Shown here piece by piece: positions 9,112 to 16,565 of a stretch of DNA of 64,000 nucleotides. How positions within the stretch are numbered: position 1 is the first letter of the stretch; each line of letters starts with the position of its first letter. Below the pieces are notes generated by a model, which ran no database searches, was not told where the DNA came from, and was given only the letters and a program-made list of their open reading frames with translations. The position numbers and the translations under genes are program-made. The DNA lies in contig CANMLU010000006.1 of assembly GCA_947498815.1 (NCBI GenBank), positions 62,001 to 126,000 on the forward strand, read 5' to 3'. The DNA comes from an uncultured Aquimarina sp. GTDB lineage: Bacteria > Bacteroidota > Bacteroidia > Flavobacteriales > Flavobacteriaceae.

Positions 9112-11979
9112 TTAAAATTTATAATTAAGACCAAATCGAGTAGACCAACCGTAAATTTCATAATTTGTTACTTGATTTCTTAGAAACTGATATTCGACAT
9201 TAGGATCATTTAATAAATTCACGAACTCTGCAAAAATTGTTAAATTTTTATTGATTTTTTGTGAAGCATTTATGTCCAATTGGTATCTTTCGTCAAGGAA
9301 AAAATCCTGAGTAGGGTCACTATTAAAACTTAGTAATGAAGCATCGTTGTAGTTTAGAGCAACTCTACTACTAAAACCTCCTTTATCATATGATAAAGCT
9401 GCGTTCCATACATGGTTCGCCTGGCCTATAAATGGTACATTGTCTCTTGTTTCTGTTTCCCCTGTATCTTTATTAAGAAATTCGAAACTACTTTCAGAAT
9501 CTGTGTAGGTATAATTTAAATACACTCCAATCCCAGAAAATATTCCTGGTAAAAAATCTAATTTTTTAGAAAAATTCACTTCTGCACCGAAGATTTTGGC
9601 CTCATCTCCATTTACAGGAGTATCTCTTAGGAATCCATCGAACTCTCCTCCTTCAACATTGGATAGCTGATCAAATATGAAATTCTCTACGCTTTTATAG
9701 AAAACTCCTCCAGAGATTATTCCGGCCCCTTTTAGGTAGTTTTCATATAAAAGATCAAAATTAGTTGCATCTGCAGGTTCCAAATTCGGATTTCCAACCT
9801 GTAGGCGTTGATCAGCTCTATTAATATTTTGAGTGGGAACTACATCTTGAAGATCAGGACGTGCATAAGACTTTGTGAATGCAAATCTTATATTACTTCT
9901 ATCCGATATTGAATATTTTAAATGCAGCATCGGAAGTAAGAAATCATAATCATTATTTCCGGAAATTGGTCTAGAAGTGATGGGACCATTTGCCGGCTCA
10001 TTTATCTCCAAGGCATCGTATTCCACATCGGTTCTTTCATAACGCACTCCAACAAGAATTCTGAAGTTATTAATCTGATATTTTCCCTGGATATATGCTG
10101 CGGTAACATCTTCACTTGCATTATAGAAGAAACTATCACTATTAATTTTACTGGCGTCCTGATCAAGAACATATGCATCTTGATTTCGGATAAAATGTTG
10201 TAACGCCCTGTCAGGATCAGGGAATTGTCCCATTTCATAATTCTCTTCCAAAATAGTTCCACTATTACCATCTAGCACTTGTGCAAGATTGTAGGGACCA
10301 TTAAATCCTGAATATTCAACAGTATTTCTTCTTCTTAAATTATCAAGTCCTCTATACTTCCCACCCGTCTTAATTTCTCCAGAATTATTACCTATCCTAA
10401 ATGGAAATGTCAAGTTTAAACGAGTTACCAAATTGTCCCCTTTATTTAAGATGGGTTTATCTTGTTGAAAACCATTAAATTCATATTCTTCATAATTTTC
10501 GAAATCGAAATCGGGAGAGGAGAATAGTGGAAAATCTTCGTTATCTCTATTAATATCTAAAACCAGTCCTCTTTTTCTAAAAACATACCTGTTGCTTCTT
10601 AGAATTCGTTCTGATCTTGTATAATTAAAGCCATAGTCCAACTTGGCAAGATTACCCAATAAATGATTTCCTTCAAATGAAAGCGTAATATTCTCTCTAT
10701 CAATCACACGATCATTTACATCTCTTCGCACTCGCACATCTCCATTATCAATGCTACCGGCAAGGTTAGGACTGGCAGGATCTTGGTAATTATTTCTAGG
10801 TCTAAAACGGATTCGTCTTCGCAATGATTGATCTTCAAGATTATTGTAAATTGTTTTAAGAACAATTTTAGAATTATCGCTGAATTTATAGTCAAATGTT
10901 GCATTAACCCCTATTCTAGTTCGCTGGTTTTCCAATGGTCTTAATCTGAAGTCATCAATTACATCAGCTCTAAATGAGTTAGGATCGTCTTCATCCCCGA
11001 TTCTTCGATTGCGGTAGGTGGCCTCAAAACGTTCTTCCCCGTTCACCGCTCTGTAGTAACTACCTCCCAATAATACACCGAACTTATTATCGGCGAACCT
11101 CTGATCATATTTTAGCTTGAACAGCAGATTCCCCTCTTCAAAAAGGTCGTTGTATCCACCTCCTAATGTTCCGCGAATTCTTGCTTTTTCAGTTCTTGCA
11201 GTCGGAGTGATTAAGTTAATAGCGCCTCCAATCGCATCTCCATCCATCTCTGGAGTAATAGCTTTACTAACTTCCATTGATGCTAACTGATCCGCCGAAA
11301 TCAAATCAAGAGATTCAGATCGACCTCCTTCTTCATTGGTAGATGGTATTTGCTCACCATTAATAGAAATTGTTGTAAAGTTTTGAGGTGTTCCTCTAAT
11401 TTTAACAATACTTCCTTCTCCATTATCCCTTTGAATAGTAACACCCGATACTCTTTGCATCGCTTCCCCTACATTTATATCGGGAAAACGGCTTACAAGA
11501 TCCGCAGAAACTACAGTTTTTATGTTGTCTGCAGTTCTTTGCAAGTTATATGCGCGTTGTTGACCTTCTACACTGGCAGAAACAACCACCTCTCCTAACT
11601 GATTGGTTTCTGGTTGTAAAATAATATCATCCAAAGTAATTGTACTCTGACCACTTTTTACCTCAATCTCCATAGTATATAACTCAAATCCTAAATAAGA
11701 GACTTCTATCACATGAGTACCTGTAGGAACACGATCTAACGCAAATATCCCATCCCAATCTGTTGAAGACCCTATATTGAGGCTTCGAATAAATACTGAG
11801 GCTCCAGGTAGGACTTCATTAGCATTTCCTAATACGCGTCCATTAACGATAGCATATTTCTGCTGTGGAGTTTCGGTTATTGAACTAACTAATTTGTTAT
11901 TGGCCAATGTCGTACTAAATATCCCAATTGTCATAAACAGACCAAGGACATATCTGTTAATCTTAGTAATAGCATTCAT
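9112..11979 (-). CDS. TonB-dependent outer-membrane receptor (uronate oligosaccharide uptake, inferred)
   Basis: The 955-residue protein has a signal peptide, then a carboxypeptidase-regulatory-like beta-sandwich (NGRVLGNANEVLPGASVFI to FELYTMEIEVKSG), a plug domain (QRVSGVTIQR, VKIRGTPQNFTTISINGEQIP, EMDGDAIGGAINLITP) and a 22-strand barrel ending in a terminal aromatic residue (GLNYKF). The shape is that of TonB-dependent receptors used without SusD, as in some pectin and alginate loci. It is the first gene of the operon. Its start faces the LacI-type regulator across 320 bp holding two operator-like palindromes, so induction by a uronate metabolite is likely. The transported ligand is inferred from neighbours only. 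Confidence 0.9.
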   Translation of the reverse strand: MNAITKINRYVLGLFMTIGIFSTTLANNKLVSSITETPQQKYAIVNGRVLGNANEVLPGASVFIRSLNIGSSTDWDGIFALDRVPTGTHVIEVSYLGFELYTMEIEVKSGQSTITLDDIILQPETNQLGEVVVSASVEGQQRAYNLQRTADNIKTVVSADLVSRFPDINVGEAMQRVSGVTIQRDNGEGSIVKIRGTPQNFTTISINGEQIPSTNEEGGRSESLDLISADQLASMEVSKAITPEMDGDAIGGAINLITPTARTEKARIRGTLGGGYNDLFEEGNLLFKLKYDQRFADNKFGVLLGGSYYRAVNGEERFEATYRNRRIGDEDDPNSFRADVIDDFRLRPLENQRTRIGVNATFDYKFSDNSKIVLKTIYNNLEDQSLRRRIRFRPRNNYQDPASPNLAGSIDNGDVRVRRDVNDRVIDRENITLSFEGNHLLGNLAKLDYGFNYTRSERILRSNRYVFRKRGLVLDINRDNEDFPLFSSPDFDFENYEEYEFNGFQQDKPILNKGDNLVTRLNLTFPFRIGNNSGEIKTGGKYRGLDNLRRRNTVEYSGFNGPYNLAQVLDGNSGTILEENYEMGQFPDPDRALQHFIRNQDAYVLDQDASKINSDSFFYNASEDVTAAYIQGKYQINNFRILVGVRYERTDVEYDALEINEPANGPITSRPISGNNDYDFLLPMLHLKYSISDRSNIRFAFTKSYARPDLQDVVPTQNINRADQRLQVGNPNLEPADATNFDLLYENYLKGAGIISGGVFYKSVENFIFDQLSNVEGGEFDGFLRDTPVNGDEAKIFGAEVNFSKKLDFLPGIFSGIGVYLNYTYTDSESSFEFLNKDTGETETRDNVPFIGQANHVWNAALSYDKGGFSSRVALNYNDASLLSFNSDPTQDFFLDERYQLDINASQKINKNLTIFAEFVNLLNDPNVEYQFLRNQVTNYEIYGWSTRFGLNYKF

Positions 11980-12044
11980 ACATTCACTTTATTAATCTTT
12001 GTAATTTAATTTATGCATAAAAAGTTTAAATAAACTTTTATTTG

Positions 12045-12058
12045 TGCAATCGATTGCA
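12045..12058. promoter_or_regulatory. LacI-type operator 1
   Basis: TGCAATCGATTGCA is a perfect 14-bp palindrome with a central CG, the form bound by LacI/GalR proteins. It lies 66 bp upstream of the receptor start and 242 bp upstream of the regulator gene. A second near-copy and a third core copy occur nearby. Binding is inferred. Confidence 0.75.
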
Positions 12059-12196
12059 TATTATAAAGAATTCTTAAAAAATGCAAATAATATCCTTTTT
12101 TTAACAAAAAAAGTGTGTTTAAGTAAAAAAAAATGAAAAAAATTTAGTTTTACGGATACATAGTTTTCTATTCCCTTATAAAAAAATCAATTTTTG

Positions 12197-12210
12197 TGCA
12201 ATCGATTACA
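12197..12210. promoter_or_regulatory. LacI-type operator 2
   Basis: TGCAATCGATTACA differs from operator 1 at one position and shares the same left flank (TTTGTGCAATCGATT). It lies about 90 bp upstream of the regulator ATG, where it could mediate autoregulation. Confidence 0.7.
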
Positions 12211-12299
12211 ATAATTTACGATATTTGTAATCAAGATCAAATTTGGCAGAACATAATTTATTTTATGGTTTCAATTTTGATATTTGTATTTTGCAAAAA

Positions 12300-13328
12300 A
12301 TGAATTCTAAAAAGACGACCATACACGATATTGCTAAAGAGCTAAAGATAACCGCTTCGACAGTTTCGCGGGCTTTAAATAATAATCCCAGAATAAGTGA
12401 AGCAACCAAAAAGGCTGTTTTGGGTATGGCCAAAGATTTAAATTATCAGCCCAACAACCTGGCAGCTGCTTTAAGAAAAGGAAAAAGTCAGCTTATTGGT
12501 GTTATAGTACCAACCATTAATAGATCTTTTTTTTCTTCTGTTATTAGAGGCATAGAAGAGGTTGCAAACAACTTAAATTACAGGGTGATTGTGAGTCAGT
12601 CCAATGAAGACATCGATAACGAAATTGCTACACTTAATGCTTTATTGAATGCCAGGGTAGATGGAGTTTTGGTATCTATTGGAAAAAACACCAATCGATT
12701 TGAACATTATAACAATTTAATAGAAAAAGGGATTCCTTTGGTCCTTTTTGATCGAACCACTAATGAAATAAGCACAAGCCAGGTAGTTATTGATGATTAT
12801 CTTGGAGGGTACTTAGCAACTGAACATCTTATTAAACAAGGATGTAACAAGATCGTTCACTTTACCAATCTTAAACAGGTAAATATCTACAAGGAAAGAT
12901 ATAGAGGATACTTGGAAGCCTTAAAAGACAATGGTATTCCTTTTAATCAATCATTGGTATATGAGAGCAATATGCAATTAGTCGATGGCCGGGAATCTGC
13001 AGAAAAACTATTAGCTTCTAAGCAAGAATTTGATGCTATTTTTTCTGCGAGTGATTATGCTGCGGTTGGTGCCATGCAAGTACTTAAGGAAAATAATATT
13101 AAAATACCATTCGATGTCGCCCTAGTAGGGTTTAGTAACGAACCCTTTACTTCGTTTACAGACCCACCCCTCACTTCGGTGAGTCAATTCCCAATTGAGA
13201 TGGGACAAGCAGCAGCCGAATCGTTTTTCGAAATTCTTAATTCAAAGAAGAAAAAATTTATCCCACAAAAGACTGTATTACAACCGGAGTTGATCATCAG
13301 AGACTCATCACTCAAAGAGGGTACGTAA
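12300..13328 (+). CDS. LacI-family transcriptional regulator of uronate utilisation
   Basis: The N-terminus is a classical LacI helix-turn-helix and hinge (TIHDIAKELKITASTVSRALN, then YQPNNLAAALRKGKS), followed by a periplasmic-binding-protein-like effector domain (LIGVIVPTINRSFFSSVIRGIEE to VALVGFSNEPFTSFTDPPLTSVSQ). The ATG at 12300 gives 342 residues and starts right before the helix-turn-helix; an upstream in-frame start would add 19 residues unlike the family. It is followed by uxaC after 11 bp. Three copies of a CG-centred palindrome in and around this locus are its likely operators. The effector is probably a hexuronate or an intermediate such as tagaturonate, by analogy with uronate-responsive regulators; this is inference. 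Confidence 0.92.
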   Translation: MNSKKTTIHDIAKELKITASTVSRALNNNPRISEATKKAVLGMAKDLNYQPNNLAAALRKGKSQLIGVIVPTINRSFFSSVIRGIEEVANNLNYRVIVSQSNEDIDNEIATLNALLNARVDGVLVSIGKNTNRFEHYNNLIEKGIPLVLFDRTTNEISTSQVVIDDYLGGYLATEHLIKQGCNKIVHFTNLKQVNIYKERYRGYLEALKDNGIPFNQSLVYESNMQLVDGRESAEKLLASKQEFDAIFSASDYAAVGAMQVLKENNIKIPFDVALVGFSNEPFTSFTDPPLTSVSQFPIEMGQAAAESFFEILNSKKKKFIPQKTVLQPELIIRDSSLKEGT

Positions 13329-13339
13329 ACCAAAATGCT

Positions 13340-14797
13340 ATGAATAAGAAAACAAATATAAACTTTGACAACAAAGGCAATCGATTGCGCAATTCCAAAC
13401 ACAATTTTATCACGGAAGACTTTCTTCTGCAAAATGAGTTCGCAAGAAATCTATATCATAATTATGCACAAGACCTTCCTATAATTGATTATCATTGCCA
13501 CCTTTCGCCAAAAAATATTGCCAACAACATTCAGTTTGAAGATTGTACTCAAGCCTGGTTAGCTGGTGATCATTATAAATGGCGCGCCATGAGGGCATTA
13601 GGTATAGAAGAAAAATATATCACTGGTGATGCCACTAATGAAGAGAAATTTCAGAAATGGGCAGAAACTGTTCCTTATACATTAAGAAACCCCTTATATC
13701 ACTGGACTCACCTTGAGTTAAAAAGATATTTTGAAATCGACGACCTTTTGTTTCATAAAAATGGAAAACTGATCTACGAAAAAACTTCAGAAATACTTCA
13801 ACAAAAAAGCCATAGTACTCAAGGGCTTCTTTCCTTAATGAATGTGGAAGTTGTCTGCACAACAGATGACCCCGTAGATTCTCTCACCTACCACCAATTA
13901 GCAAAAAAAAATAATATCGCTTCAACTTTATTACCAACTTTTAGACCCGACAAAGCGTATGATGTTGCACAGACGCAGGAATATCTAACTTATCTTGATG
14001 CGCTTGGCGAAGCATCCGGCATCAACATACACACTTATCAAGATTTAATCAATGCACTTAACGATCGCATCGTTTATTTTCATAAACATGGTGGTAGACT
14101 TTCTGACCATGGATTAGAGCAGCTATACTTTTTTGAACCGGGCACCTACGACATTGAAGTTCTTTTCAAAAAATTGAAAAACAAAAAACAACTTGATACT
14201 GAAGAAATACGCTATTTCAAATTTGAAACACTATGGCACTTATGTAAAATGTATCATACACAAGGATGGGTCCAGCAATTTCATCTTGGTGCTTTAAGAA
14301 ACACAAACCAACGTATGCTGAACAAACTAGGGCCGGATACAGGTTTTGATTCTATCGGAGATTTTTCGCAGGCCTTTGCTCTGAGTAAATTCTTAAATCT
14401 TTTGGATAGTGAAGATCAGTTGACAAAAACTATTCTTTATAATCTCAACCCTACAGATAATGAAGTGATGGCTACTATGATTGGAAACTTCAATGATGGC
14501 AGCGTTAAAGGAAAAATACAATTTGGATCTGCCTGGTGGTTTTTGGATCAAAAAGATGGGATGGAAAAGCAAATTAACGCTCTTTCGAATCTTGGTTTAT
14601 TAAGCTGCTTTATTGGTATGCTAACAGATTCGCGTAGTTTTCTGTCTTTTCCGCGTCATGAATACTTCAGGCGAATTCTTTGCAATCTTATTGGTAGGGA
14701 TGTTGCTAATGGTGAATTGCCATCAGATGAGAAATGGCTTGGTAAAATAGTAAGTGATATTTGTTACCACAATGCCAAAGCGTATTTCGGGTTTTAA
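13340..14797 (+). CDS. uxaC: Uronate isomerase (glucuronate/galacturonate isomerase)
   Basis: UxaC interconverts D-galacturonate and D-tagaturonate, and D-glucuronate and D-fructuronate, in the cytoplasm. It is an amidohydrolase-fold enzyme. Hallmarks are IIDYHCHLSP near the N-terminus, AGDHYKWRAMRALG, VCTTDDPVDS, FHLGALRNTN and LTDSRSFLSFPRHEYFRRILCN. ATG at 13340 gives 485 residues. A TTG codon at 13385 would give 470 residues, closer to the usual family size and start. An operator-like palindrome at 13377-13388 overlaps that TTG, so either the operator is inside the coding region or translation starts at TTG. The gene lies 11 bp after the regulator and 11 bp before uxaB. Confidence 0.95.
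   Translation: MNKKTNINFDNKGNRLRNSKHNFITEDFLLQNEFARNLYHNYAQDLPIIDYHCHLSPKNIANNIQFEDCTQAWLAGDHYKWRAMRALGIEEKYITGDATNEEKFQKWAETVPYTLRNPLYHWTHLELKRYFEIDDLLFHKNGKLIYEKTSEILQQKSHSTQGLLSLMNVEVVCTTDDPVDSLTYHQLAKKNNIASTLLPTFRPDKAYDVAQTQEYLTYLDALGEASGINIHTYQDLINALNDRIVYFHKHGGRLSDHGLEQLYFFEPGTYDIEVLFKKLKNKKQLDTEEIRYFKFETLWHLCKMYHTQGWVQQFHLGALRNTNQRMLNKLGPDTGFDSIGDFSQAFALSKFLNLLDSEDQLTKTILYNLNPTDNEVMATMIGNFNDGSVKGKIQFGSAWWFLDQKDGMEKQINALSNLGLLSCFIGMLTDSRSFLSFPRHEYFRRILCNLIGRDVANGELPSDEKWLGKIVSDICYHNAKAYFGF
13377..13388. promoter_or_regulatory. LacI-type operator 3, at the start of uxaC
   Basis: GCAATCGATTGC is a perfect 12-bp palindrome identical to the core of operator 1. It is 37 bp inside uxaC if the ATG at 13340 is used, or overlaps the start codon if TTG at 13385 is used. 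A repressor here could act as a roadblock to transcription from the regulator promoter or as a third looping site. Confidence 0.6.
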
Positions 14798-14808
14798 ACC
14801 AGTGAATA

Positions 14809-16221
14809 ATGAAAAAGTTAAATAGAAAAACATATCCTATAGAAATCAAGCGCCCTATAAAAGTACTTCAGTTTGGCGAGGGAAACTTTCTGCGAGGATT
14901 TGTAGACTGGATCTTTGACATTCTTAATGAGAAGACAGATTTTAATGGAGATGTACAAATTGTTCAACCCTTAGAAAATGGTATGGGTCATCTTATCAAT
15001 GAACAAGAAGGATTATATCATGTTCTTTTGGAAGGATTACAAAACGGAAAAAAAATCCAGGAAACCCGATTAATCACTTGTGTTAGAGAAGTTATAAATC
15101 CTTTTAAAGACTATAAGGCATTTCTTAAATTAGGTAAAAATCCCGATTTAGAATTTATTGTCTCAAATACCACCGAAGCGGGCATAGTTTTTGAACCTGA
15201 AGACAAAAGTTTTGAGGTTTTACCTAGTACTTTTCCTGGAAAATTAACCGCACTTCTATATTATCGATTCCTTCATTTTAAAGATGTAAAAAGCAAAAAA
15301 CTAACTGTGCTCCCTTGTGAACTAATCGATCGTAATGGAGATAAATTAAAAACTGCTACCCTCAACTACATTCAACTTTGGAACCTACCCAATGGATTTA
15401 GGGTTTGGCTTGAAAATCATGTCGCCTTTTGCAATACATTAGTGGATAGAATTGTACCCGGATTTCCTGGGAATACCATTGATCAAATTCAGGAAAAGAT
15501 TGGTAATATAGACAATTTGGTAGTAAAAACAGAACCTTTCCATTTATGGGTAATTGAATCTCAAAAACCCATTGAAAATTATTTTCCAACAGAAGAAGCA
15601 GGATTAAACATAAAGTTTGTCTCAGATATAACCCCTTATAGAACTCGAAAAGTAAGGATACTCAATGGCGCACATACAGCAATGGTACCAGTAGGATATC
15701 TTTACAGTATTGAAACGGTAAAAGAAACTGTAGAGCACCCAAAAACAGCTTCATTTGTAAATCAAGTAATATTTGATGAAATAATACCAACTTTGGATCT
15801 CTCAAAAGAAGAATTAACCCTTTTTGCAAATTCAGTTATTGAACGCTTTAAAAATCCTTTTGTAAAACATGCACTAATAAGCATCGCACTCAACTCTATT
15901 TCAAAGTTCAAAGTTCGGGTTTTACCATCGCTTTTAGAATACAGAGAGAGAACACAAAAGCTACCACAAGGCTTAGTGCAGTCGTTTGCTTATTTAATAC
16001 TATTCTATCGAGGTAAAAAGAATAACAACGAAGCTATTCCTTTAAAAGATAATAAAAAAACCATTACTTTCTTTAAAGAAGTATGGCAACACAATGATTT
16101 AGAAATAGTTGTCCAAAAAATATTAGGAAACAAAACACTGTGGGATACAAACCTTAATGAGATTCCGGAATTGAAAAATAACATTATCAAAGAAATCAAC
16201 ACTTATTACGGCCGTCACTAA
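14809..16221 (+). CDS. uxaB: Tagaturonate reductase (altronate oxidoreductase)
   Basis: UxaB reduces D-tagaturonate to D-altronate with NADH, the step after UxaC in galacturonate catabolism. It belongs to the polyol-specific long-chain dehydrogenase family. The N-terminal nucleotide-binding motif (VLQFGEGNFLRGFVDW), SNTTEAGI, PCELIDRNGD, GFPGNT and the C-terminal-domain motif KVRILNGAHTAMVPVGYL are all present. The length is 470 residues. Similarity at the N-terminus looks closer to UxaB than to the fructuronate reductase UxuB, but the two are related and this is by eye. No altronate dehydratase (UxaA), kinase or aldolase follows here, so the pathway must be completed elsewhere. Confidence 0.9.
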   Translation: MKKLNRKTYPIEIKRPIKVLQFGEGNFLRGFVDWIFDILNEKTDFNGDVQIVQPLENGMGHLINEQEGLYHVLLEGLQNGKKIQETRLITCVREVINPFKDYKAFLKLGKNPDLEFIVSNTTEAGIVFEPEDKSFEVLPSTFPGKLTALLYYRFLHFKDVKSKKLTVLPCELIDRNGDKLKTATLNYIQLWNLPNGFRVWLENHVAFCNTLVDRIVPGFPGNTIDQIQEKIGNIDNLVVKTEPFHLWVIESQKPIENYFPTEEAGLNIKFVSDITPYRTRKVRILNGAHTAMVPVGYLYSIETVKETVEHPKTASFVNQVIFDEIIPTLDLSKEELTLFANSVIERFKNPFVKHALISIALNSISKFKVRVLPSLLEYRERTQKLPQGLVQSFAYLILFYRGKKNNNEAIPLKDNKKTITFFKEVWQHNDLEIVVQKILGNKTLWDTNLNEIPELKNNIIKEINTYYGRH

Positions 16222-16565
16222 TATATATTGCGCATATTGAATAATCTTATTTATGTAAATTTCAATGTGGTTATGATCTAAACAAAAAAATGAAAGAAAA
16301 AAAAGATCTCATATTACAATGCAAAAGAATACTTCGAATTTTAAGACCCCAATCCTCTAAAGCTAATAAATAGAATTTTAAACAATTTGGATCAAAAGAT
16401 ACTGGCCATTGTTGCTTCTGGAACTTATATTTCAAGTTATCTAAAAAAACAATAGATGAATGAACAATAGTATAAAAATGTGGTGTTAAGCCCTCACATC
16501 TTAAATCATTTTGTAACTTTAAGGGAAAAATACCCCAAAACTATAATCAAAATGACCTTTTTACT
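16222..16565. other. Intergenic region with short open fragments
   Basis: The 344-bp gap between uxaB and the histidine kinase has no clear gene. Two short frames (an ATG-led 28-codon frame at about 16290, and a fragment ending in ILAIVASGTYISSYLKKQ near 16450) could be remnants of a decayed gene, but I could not recognise a family. The motif AAGGGAAAAATACCCC near 16520 resembles the GGGAAAACCC repeats at 20931 and 52306. Confidence 0.4.

Larger units (their letters stand above)
11980..12299. promoter_or_regulatory. Divergent promoter region of the uronate locus
   Basis: This 320-bp AT-rich region separates the receptor operon (leftward) from the LacI-type regulator (rightward). It contains two palindromes at 12045-12058 and 12197-12210, centred 152 bp apart (about 14.5 helical turns), a spacing at which DNA looping by a LacI-family tetramer is possible. 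I did not find a convincing TAnnTTTG element for either direction. Confidence 0.6.
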
